Notes under the pieces: model-generated | What the model saw: only the letters and a program-made list of their open reading frames with translations | Databases searched by the model: none | What the model was told of the DNA's origin: nothing | Made by a program: the position numbers and the translations under genes | Part shown: positions 55,870-64,000 of the stretch, one piece after another | Position numbering within the stretch: the first letter of the stretch is position 1 | Layout of the letters: each line of letters opens with the position of its first letter | NCBI GenBank assembly: GCA_947561395.2 | Contig: OX387191.1 | Location: forward strand, 40,117,439 to 40,181,438 | DNA length: 64,000 bases | DNA from: Buxus sempervirens | Taxonomy: Eukaryota; Streptophyta; Magnoliopsida; Buxales; Buxaceae | Reading direction: 5' to 3'

Positions 55870-57250
55870 ATGAGTGCACCCCCTGACAGGACCTTCTTGA
55901 TGCCATACGGCCCTTCCCAATTTGGCTTGAACTTACCACGAGGATCTTCCAAAAATGGTAAGATTTTCTTTAGCACCAAGTTTCCTTCTTGGAAAGTTCT
56001 GGGCTTCACCTTCTTATTATAGGCCCGGGCCATTCTCCTCTGGTACAATTGCCCATGACAAAGCCCTTTCAATCGTTTCTCTTCTATCAGGTTGAGTTGA
56101 TCATGTCTTGACTATATCCATTCGGCTTCTTCCAATTTAGCTTCCATGAGCACTCTAAGTGATGGGATTTCTACTTCCACTGGCAAGACTGATTCCATCC
56201 TATATATTAGGGAATACGGGGTTGCCCCAATTGAAGTCTAGATTGAGGTTCTGTAGGCATGTAGAGCAAGCGGTAGCATTTCATGCCAATCCCTGTAACT
56301 CACTACCATTTTCTGAATGATTTTCTTTATATTCTTATTTGCTGCTTCCACTGCCCCATTCATCTTTCGCCTGTACAGAGCAGACTTGTGATGGGTAATC
56401 TGAAACTACTCACACATCTTCTTTATGTCCTTGTTCTTAATATTTGAAGCATTGTCTGATACTATGGCACTTGGCAGTCCATAGCGACAAATAATATTGT
56501 GCTTCAAAAATTTAATGACATGGTTGCTTGTGATATTCACATATGAAGCTGCCTCTACCCACTTGGTAAAATAGTCAATCGCTGCCAGGATGAATCTGTG
56601 CCCATTCGATGCCTTAGGGGAAATCATACCGATGACATCTATGCCCCACATAGAAAAGGGTCATGGTGATGTCATGCTGTGCAACTCACTTGGAGGTGCC
56701 TGCTTGTTATCTGCATAGATTTGACATTGATGACACCTCCTGACATGTATACAGCAATCACGCTCCATGGTCGACTAGTAGTATCCCAACCACAGGATCT
56801 TCTTTGCTAGCATGTGTCCATTTATATGGGGTCCACAAACTCCTCCATGTACAGTCTCAATCAGCATTTCCGACTCAGCCTTAGCAACACATCTGAGCAG
56901 AATATCGTTATGTGACATCTTGTACAAATTTCCACCACTTAGCAGGAACTGACCAGCCAATCTATGTATTGGCTTGTTCTTAGTAGAAGTGGCATTTTCT
57001 GGCAAACTCCGATTGTTCAAAAACTTTTTGATGTCTTGAAACCATGGTGCTTCTTCTTCGAGTGCTTCCTCTAGAACGAGACAGTAAGCCGGTTCATCTC
57101 TGACCTCAATTTCCAGTGGTTTGATGTCTACCCCTTCTGGCATGTTGACCATTGAAGCCAATGTTGCTAGAGCATCCGCGAACTGATTCTTGGCCCTTGG
57201 CATATAATTGAAGGAAATTCGAGTAAAATTTGTGCTTATTTCTTCCAAAT
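55870..57250 (-). pseudogene. Tat-1 integrase
   Basis: Right to left: the zinc domain (VHGGVCGPHINGHMLAKKIL then a CHQCQ block), catalytic core GIDVIGMISPKASNGHRFIL, AAIDYFTKWVEA and AIVSDNASNIKN, then the C-terminal YNKKVKPRTFQEGNLVLKKI and KPNWEGPYGIKKVLSGGAL. No chromodomain is seen, as usual for Tat. The end is displaced by LTR-B and resumes at 52665. Fossil, several breaks. Confidence 0.88.
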
Positions 57251-57251
57251 A

Positions 57252-57608
57252 CTAGTGATAGGGGATCAATTTGTGATCCTTGGTTTTCCATTCACCAGTT
57301 GTTTGGAAGATGATAAGACTCGAATCCCCGTATACGTCAAGTTCCTCCACTTTATGATCTATGGCGGCTTGCAACCCAATTATGCATGCTTCGTACTCCG
57401 TGATATTATTGGTGCACTGGAATCTCAACTTCACTGTGATCGGGATGTGTGAACTATCTGGTTTGACCAAGACTGCCCCTATTCCATTTCCATTCATGTT
57501 GGTGGCCCCATCGAAGAACATCTGCCAAGAACTCTCACTTTTCTCCTCCTCAGTAAACAGAATTGCCTCATCTGGAAAGTTGGTCTTCAAAGGTTGGTAT
57601 TCTAGCAA
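57252..57608 (-). pseudogene. Tat-1 second (archaeal-type) RNase H
   Basis: WQMFFDGATNMNGNGIGAVL, FQCTNNITEYEACIIGLQAA and LDVYGDSSLIIFQTTGEW contain the D..E..D pattern of an active-type RNase H. It lies between the Gypsy RNase H and integrase. A second RNase H here is a known hallmark of the Tat/Ogre group. Confidence 0.85.
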
Positions 57609-57698
57609 AGGATGTGCAGCCAGGTGATCAGCTATGGCTTGACCCTTGATCGCCTTCTGAGTAATGTACGTGAGTTCAAACTCGGATAGTAGTAGTTG

Positions 57699-58920
57699 CT
57701 ACTTTGCCGTTCTGCCAGTCAGTGCCAGTTTCTCAAATAAATATTTCAAAGGGTCCATCCGGGATATCAATAGTGTGGAGTGACTAAGGAAGTAATGCCT
57801 TAGCCTCTGAGTTGCCAACACTAGAGCACAACAAGTCTTTTCCAATGGTGAGTACTTGGCTTCATATTCTATGAATTTTTTACTCAGATAGTAAATTGCC
57901 CTTTCTTTTCTACCAGTCTCGTCATGCTGCCCCAAGACACATCCCATCGACGTTTCCAACACTGACAAGTACAGGATTAGTGGTCTTCTTGGAGTTGGTG
58001 GCACTAGCACAGGCGGGTTCAATAAATACTCCTTGATTGTATCAAAGGCCTGCTGGCAATCGTCATTCCAGACCATCGGGTTATCCTTCCTCAGAAGTTT
58101 GAAAATTGGTTCACAGATAGCAGTGAGTTGTGTTATGAACCGGCTTATGTACTGAATTCTTCTGAGAAAACCACGAACCTCCTTCTCTGTTTTGGGTGAT
58201 GGCATCTCAATTATGACCTTGGCTTTAGCCCGGTCGATCTCAATCCCTCTTCTGCTCACGATAAATCCCAGCAACTTCCCTGATGTAGCCCCAAAGACGC
58301 ATTTTGCCGGGTTAAGCCGTAGACTGTACTTCTTGAGCCGATCAAATACTTTCTTTAGATTGATCAAGTGGTCCTCTTCTTTGCATGATTTGGCAATCAT
58401 GTCGTCTACATAGACCTCCATCTCCTTGTGGGTCATGTCATGGAATAGTGCTGTCATGGCCCGCTGGTATGTTGCTCCGGCATTCTTGAGCCCAAATGGC
58501 ATGACCGTGTAGTGGAATGTGCCCCAAGGTGTGATGAACGTTGTTTTCTCTTGATCCTCTTTAGCCATCTTGATCTGATTGTATCCCGAGAAACCATCCA
58601 TGAATGAGAATAGGCTATGTACCGTAGTATTATCGACCAGGATGTCGATGCGTGGAAACGGAAAATCATCCTTTGGGCTTGCCTTGTTCAAATCTTTATA
58701 GTCCACGCACATTCTGACTTTCCCGTCCTTCTTTGGTACTTGCACTATGTTTGCGAGCCACTCGGGGTACGTAGAGACTGCCAAAAATCCAGCTTGAAAT
58801 TGCTTGACCACTTCGTCCTTGACCTTTAGGGTTCATTCAGGCTTCAATCTTCTCAGCTTCTGCTTGATTGGCTTAACCCCTGGCAAAATTGGCAACTTGT
58901 GCACCACCATGTAAGTGTCC
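57699..58920 (-). pseudogene. Tat-1 reverse transcriptase and Gypsy RNase H
   Basis: WLANIVQVPKKDGKVRMCVD, FPRIDILVDNTTVHSLFSFM, DGFSGYNQIKMAKEDQEKTT, VMPFGLKNAGATYQRAMTAL and the catalytic MEVYVDDMIAKS are textbook Ogre/Tat RT. The RNase H follows (LETSMGCVLGQHDETGRKER, YYLSKKFIEYEAKYSPLEKT). A frame of about 370 codons is open here, the longest intact RT block in the window. A short N-terminal part (LRRLKPEW) lies just to the right. Confidence 0.92.
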
Positions 58921-60075
58921 AACCCCGGCATGTCCCGATACGACCAAGCGAACACATCTTTGCTGTCTGCCAAAAACCGCTACATTTCATTTTGTTTCAC
59001 ATTAGACGGGCATGCCCCGATTTTCACTATTTTTGGGTCATCTTCGGTCCTAAGATTTATTGATATGGTCTCCTTAATATTAGGTTGGACCCCCCTTTTC
59101 ATGACATTCCAATTGATATTTAATTTCTTTTGGAAGGTCTTCTTCTTTGACCTCAGTCTCTTCTTCGATCCCCATGAGATCAAAGTCGAGCTCAAGGTCG
59201 AAGTCATATTCAACCTAGTCCAATTCGGTTTGATTATATGGTTCATAAGTGGTTTGAACCTTTTTGAAAAAATTAAATTTTCTAGAAAAAATAGAAAAAT
59301 CTTTTTGGGTTTTTTTGTGAGCCTTCTGCAAAAACTCTCCCTGAAGACGAAGGCCCATTAAAACTTTCAAGGAAATGGCAATCCACTAATGGAGTTTTTT
59401 TTGGAAGTCGCGTTTGTTTGCCAATCAAACACTACTTCAAAGGTAAGGGGAGTTTCCTTCTAATTATTTAAGAAAAGTTTTTAAGGAGCCAGGGAAATTC
59501 TGCAAGCCTGCTTCTCAAGCCCAGAATCCGATGCCATCATCACTGGGTGGGTTGTACTGCCCTTTTCTGCTACAGGGCCCAGTCCGGATATGACCTCATC
59601 CGGAATCTTTACTGCTGCCTAGTCAATGAACGGCAGCTCCTTGTCACCACTAGCCCTTTTGCCTTCAGTCATGGCGAAGAAAGCCCCAACATCTTCAGCG
59701 TAGTCTGTCTGTTGCTCTGGCTGTGGCACAGGCCCGCCCAACGTTCCAAGCATTGGAGATGGGTTATAGGGTTGCAGGGTTAGAACAGAAGGCTTTTGGA
59801 ATGGGTTGATATTGTGGTAGGGAGGTTTGGATTGATCCATGGGCGGAGACTGTTGGATAATGCAAGAGGGTTTTAGAAAATTCTTCCTTAAATGAGGGAT
59901 TTTTCCTTTTCTTCTTTTCTTTCCTTCTTCATGCTTTTGCCTTATCCAGCGTCTGGGTTTAAAGCCCAACCCTACTTTAGGGACCAGCTTCTTTGCCTTT
60001 ACTGGCTCCAACATCCCCTGTAAATTAATTCCCAGGCCTTTCCCTAGGTGAAAGTGGTATTTTCCATCAATTTCC
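58921..60075 (-). other. Linker between Tat-1 protease and RT
   Basis: Low-similarity region with Pro/Gln-rich pieces (PPMDQSKPPYHNINPFQKPS). Ogre elements are known to remove an intron between protease and RT; a comparable intron could lie here, but I cannot set its edges. Confidence 0.4.
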
Positions 60076-60640
60076 TTACCATCTTCTCTGCAGTAGTCCC
60101 TTTCTTTTCTTTTTTCTCACACCCCCCGGTATGAAATTGACCGTTTCAAATTGAAACGAGTGAAATGCAATCTTATCAACAGTCAAATCTACATTTATCA
60201 AGGGTACATCAGGTGACACAATGGGAGGCACCAAGTTCTCAGCTAGAACTGTTATCACCCTTTGCCATCTTATGTGTTTCACCCTTTGGTGGAGCGTGGA
60301 TGGTATTGCCCTAACCGAGTGTATCCACGGGCTCCCTAGGAGCAGATTGAAGGCTGCGGGTATATCGATCACCTCAAATGTGATGTTGAAGATATTCGGT
60401 CCGATTGTGACCGGCAGTTCAATCTCCCCTAGGAAGTGTGTCTTAGAGCTATCAAAAGCCCTCACTATCCTCCCATTCTGGTTGATCTTCGACTGATCAA
60501 GACCAAGCTTGACAAAAGTGATTAACGGGCAAACGTTTAACGCCGACCCGTTGTCAATTAAAACCTGTGCCACCATGCTGCTCTTACAAAGCACTGTGAT
60601 ATGCAAAGGGTCAACATGGTAGCACCCACTTGGGTTTATC
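60076..60640 (-). pseudogene. Tat-1 retropepsin-like protease
   Basis: VAQVLIDNGSALNVCPLITF is the Ogre/Tat active-site block (D-N-G-S), with FLGEIELPVTIGPNIFNITF and FNLLLGSPWIHSVRAIPSTL closing the domain. It is continuous with gag in one long frame (60076-62415), as expected for gag-pro. Confidence 0.88.
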
Positions 60641-63090
60641 TCACCTTCAGAGAAACTTATTACATTATGTGACAAGATTTGACCAACTATTTTGCCTAGT
60701 TGGTCCGGATCGATAGTCTGGGATACATGTGCACTCTGTAGCACCCTTAAAAATGTGTCCTTGTGCTTTTCAGAATTTAGCAAAAGGACCAGAATTGAAA
60801 TCTGGGCCGGGACCTTGTTTAGCTGATCCACAAGAGTGAATTCACTTTTTTTTATTATTTTTATGAGGTCTGATGCCTCATTTTTTGTACCTTGGGGGGT
60901 GTCTTCTCCTACCTTTGCTTTTCCTTTTGATTTTCTTTTTTCTTCTGTTTCTTTTCTCTCTCTCTCCAACTCTATTTCTTTTTCTTTCTCTTCAACCCCT
61001 GCACATCTCCCCGACCTCGTTATGAGGTTCACCTCCTCCTGGTTCTGGTTCCTGACCACTGGAACCGTAGCCGTGACCCCTTCGCTGTAATTCCATGGTA
61101 CAACGGCCTCAGAATAGGCCAGTTTCGGGACATTAACCACCAATGGCTGGAGTTTGGACCGGGATGTTTGGGCCGGTCTAGGGACACTGTAGGAAGCAGG
61201 AATGTTTACAACCAAGGGTTGGAGTTTGGACCCAGATGTGGCTGATGGATCGGAAAAGGTGATGGATGCAGTGGTGGGGTCAAGATTGATGACCAAGGGA
61301 GCTTTTGGTGGCTTGGCTGGTGAACAAGTGGGTGGACTGCAATTGAAGACCAAAGGAGGCCTTGCAATGTTTATTTGGGCCATAAGAGAGGAGACCCGGT
61401 TCAGAGAGGAGCTAATGTCCTTAGCAGCATGATCATTTTTTTGGGAGACCACATTGACATCCTCCTTTTCTTTCTCTTGAAAAAAATGGACCTTAACCGA
61501 GGTCCCCACGGGAGCTATAAGTTGAGATGGGTCAAAGGCCCTTTTCTTGGTAGATATGGCAGTGATGGAGTTGGACGGGCCTGCCCCATTGTGGTAAGGC
61601 AGGGGGTTTTGCCCGATATCATTTCCCGACGGGGCGTGCGCAGCATTATTAAAAACCAGGGCCTTCTGATCCAACAGTTCCTGGACCGCATGCTTCAGCA
61701 TCCAAAAAGTGTTTGTGGAGTGCCCTGGTGCACCCGTGTGATAGTTGCAAGTGACTGTTGGATAAAAATTCCTCCCCTTCGAGGCATTTGGGTTGGGCTC
61801 CTTCAGGGTTACATACTCCACTTTTAGCAGGGTCGGTAACAGTTGGGAAAGAGACACGGGAAGAGGAGTAAACACTCTGCTCCTCCTTGCTGCCATCCAG
61901 GCCTCCCTCTCTTCCTTAGTAAAAGCCCTCCTCTGATTTGCTGGCACGGAGGGGGAGAAATTGACATTAAGTGGGGTTTGGTATGACTGCTGGACTTGTT
62001 GGGGTGCAGAGATGTTGACATGGAGCGGTTTCTTGGAGGGAGGAGCTTGTACCAGGTTTACTTCCCCTTCTTTCCTGGTTCCGTTCTTCTTGAACCCAGT
62101 TCCCTTTTTCTGTGCCAGGGAAGCGGAGGAATCAGATTGCCCGATCAAAGTAGAGTGGTCAATAAGCTTTCCCGACCTGACCCCTTCCTCGATCCGGTCT
62201 GCCACCTGCACCAGGACTGCAAAATTGATGGTGATCTGACCCACCAAATGATTGTAAAAGGGCTGGCCCAGCGTGCTTACAAAGGTCGAGATCATTTCGG
62301 GCTCCAACATTGGCGGCCTGACCTGGGAGGCAGCCTCTCTCCACCTCTTAGCATACTGCCGTATAGATTCCTCTTTTCCCTTACTTATCTTCATCATGTC
62401 GTACCGGTCTGGCACGATCTCAGAGTTGAACTTGTACTAGTCCAGAAAAGCGTCGGCCAGGTCCTTCCACCTCCTGATTCTGCCATTGTCCACAGTGGCA
62501 AACCACCTTAGAGCCGACCTGGTCAAACTCCTCTGGAAGAGTTGGATCAGAATGCTGTCATCCCGGCCAAACTGGCACAAAGCCCCACAGTACAATTTCA
62601 AGTGGCTCATTGGGCAGCCCGTGCAGTCGTATTTATCAAAGTTCGGGCATTTGAACTTGGCCAGTAGGCATACATCTGGGTACATGCACAGGTCGTCAAA
62701 GGTGGTACCTCCATAGCTGTTTCCCCCCTTCACCTCCTTGAGTTCTTCTTGGATCCTCTTTATCTTGTGCAGGAGTTTCTTTTCCATCTCCTCCCTAGCT
62801 TTTTCTTTTTCCATTTCCTTCTCATACTCCGCAGTGTTTTCCCTGATCAGAATAGGTTCAGGGACTGGCTCAGAAATGGGTTCAGGCATGGGTTGAGCAG
62901 GAGGTGGAATGTAGGCTTGAGGTGGTGGTGCTTGATTGGAGGCTGAGGCTTGGTTTTGGGCCTGGGCCTGTTGGGCCTGAGCCGCCAGTAAGTCTCCTAG
63001 CATCTTGGCTAATCCGGCCACTTGCTCTTGCAGCTGAGCAAAGTCTTGTGTGGGTACAGTGGCTTGAGCTTGATTCTCTTCAGTATTCAT
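60641..63090 (-). pseudogene. Tat-1 gag
   Basis: An ATG at 63088-63090 opens MNTEENQAQATVPTQDFAQL with a Gln/Ala-rich segment and a Glu/Lys-rich coiled coil (KEMEKEKAREEMEKKL). The gag core follows: CPNFDKYDCTGCPMSHLKLY, SALRWFATVDNGRIRRWKDL and ESIRQYAKRWREAASQVRPP. A zinc-knuckle-like CNYHTGAPGHSTNTFW lies at about 61700-61760. The rest is Ser/Pro/Lys-rich linker up to protease. Few breaks. Confidence 0.88.
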
Positions 63091-63271
63091 GGTGCGGGCT
63101 TTTGATTTGGTTACGGGAGCAATGATTGTAAGTAAGTGTACCTAGGGAAGGGAAAGCAAAGAAACATGTCAGCTTCCATTTAACCTGAGTCACACTCCTA
63201 TAAATGCAGATAAGTAGGTTAGGTGAACACCAGTCCAGATTTATTTGTTTTTTTTTAATTTTAATTTTAAT

Positions 63272-63282
<11 letters not shown>

Positions 63283-63302
<20 letters not shown>
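63283..63302. repeat. (TA)n microsatellite
   Basis: About 20 bases of alternating T and A between gag and the minisatellite. Confidence 0.9.
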
Positions 63303-63303
<1 letters not shown>

Positions 63304-63319
63304 TTTTTTTTTGATTTTT

Positions 63320-64000
63320 GATTGTTGGAATATTCTAGGGCTTCCAAGGGTCCCACAAGATTTGATTGGTTCTCATGACCAAACAAAAGTTTCTTGGAAT
63401 ATTCTGGGGCTTCCAAATGTCACACAAATTTTTGATTTGATTGGTTCTCGTGACCAAACAAAGATTTTCTTGGAATATTCTGGGCTTCCAAGTGTCCCAC
63501 AAAATTTTGATTTGATTAGTTCTCGTGACCAAACAAAGGTTCTTTTGGAACATTCTGGGGCTTCCAAATGTCCCATAAATTTTTGATTTGATGTTTCTCG
63601 GGACCAAACAAAGGTTTTCTTGGAATATTCTGGGGCTTCCAATTGTCCCACAAATTTTTTGATTTGATTGGTTCTTGTGACCAAACAAAGGTTTTCTTGG
63701 AATATTCTAGGGCTTCCAAGTGTCCCACAAATTTTTTGATTTGATTGGTCCTTATGACCAAACAAAGGTTTTCTTGGAGTATTCTGGGGCTTCCAAGTGT
63801 CCCACAAATTTTTTGATTTGATCGGTTCTTGTGACCAAAAAAAGGTCTTCTTGGAATATTCTGGGGCTTCCAAGTGTCCCACAAATTTTTTGATTTGATT
63901 GGTTCTTGTGACCAAACAAAGGTTTTCTTGGAATATTCTGGGGCTTCCAAGTGTCCCACAAATTTTTTGATTTGATTGGTTTTTGTGACCAAACAAAGGT
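63320..64000 (-). repeat. ~76-bp tandem repeat in the Tat-1 leader
   Basis: About nine copies of a 67-80-base unit containing TTGGAATATTCTGGGGCTTCC and GTGACCAAACAAAGG, running to the window edge. It lies upstream of gag in the presumed 5' leader. The units give overlapping repetitive ORFs on the minus strand which I do not regard as genes. Confidence 0.9.

Larger units (their letters stand above)
39180..64000 (-). mobile_element. Tat-1: large Tat/Ogre-type Ty3/Gypsy element with two antisense genes
   Basis: Right to left on the minus strand: leader with tandem repeats (63.3 kb on), gag, protease, linker, RT with RNase H, second (archaeal-type) RNase H, integrase, then a 3' region with two plus-strand genes (49943-51627 and 43557-49415), polypurine tract and 3' LTR (39180-41475). 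The 5' LTR is outside the window. Two solo LTR-B insertions (45002-48112 and 52666-55869) split it. Double RNase H and antisense ORFs before the 3' LTR are known in the Tat group. The element is broken in several places; over 18 kb of its own sequence is present. Confidence 0.85.

Noticed and set aside
63335-63996. Long repetitive ORFs (NQSNQKICGTLGSP repeats), or a CRISPR-like array
   Set aside because: Head-to-tail minisatellite without unique spacers, in a plant retroelement leader; the ORFs follow the repeat in three frames.

Overview
The window is repeat-dense nuclear DNA of a flowering plant with a large, transposon-rich genome. The evidence is a complete Cassandra TRIM with its 5S-like LTR segment, Ty3/Gypsy elements of the Tat/Ogre group, Ale-like Ty1/Copia sequence, and CACTA elements with 3-bp target duplications. 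I cannot name the species. I see no host protein-coding gene, tRNA gene or rRNA gene I would defend; nearly all recognisable coding sequence belongs to decayed mobile elements.

Layout. 1-3743: 3' end of a plus-strand Tat-type element (Tat-2) with its 3' LTR (family LTR-A), lying in an older LTR piece (3744-4059). 4771-11440: minus-strand Ty3/Gypsy remnant (Gypsy-B), split by a 2.9-kb LTR (LTR-D, 7751-10618). 11443-14494: complete Cassandra TRIM, minus strand, with a solo LTR-A inside its 3' LTR. 14500-18050: no recognisable genes. 18051-20249: solo Cassandra LTR holding a 1.87-kb CACTA element. About 20450-34832: minus-strand Copia remnant (Copia-1), split by a solo LTR (LTR-C, 22025-34151), itself split by a second LTR-D (22456-31849), which holds a CACTA element, a solo LTR-B and a solo LTR-A'. 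34833-39179: plus-strand Ale-like Copia (Copia-2). 39180-64000 and beyond: one large minus-strand Tat/Ogre-type element (Tat-1) carrying two plus-strand (antisense) genes, and split by two solo LTR-B insertions.

Nesting is four levels deep and most boundaries are fixed by matching target-site duplications. The order of events can therefore be read: Copia-1, then LTR-C, then LTR-D, then LTR-B/LTR-A'/CACTA; separately Copia-2 into Copia-1, Tat-1 into Copia-2, and LTR-B into Tat-1.

The most unusual signal is a module of two to four short palindromes, typically TATCCGRC-(AACTCAGG or its complement)-GYCGGATA, just upstream of TATA boxes. It is in the U3 of LTR-A and LTR-B and in front of both antisense genes of Tat-1. 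Arm sequences differ between copies, but the two arms of a palindrome change together. In some subfamilies the arm sequence is wholly replaced while the layout stays. LTR-C has an analogous hairpin cluster. The two antisense genes encode a plant-mobile-domain-like protein (multi-exon) and a DUF7745-like protein (two exons).
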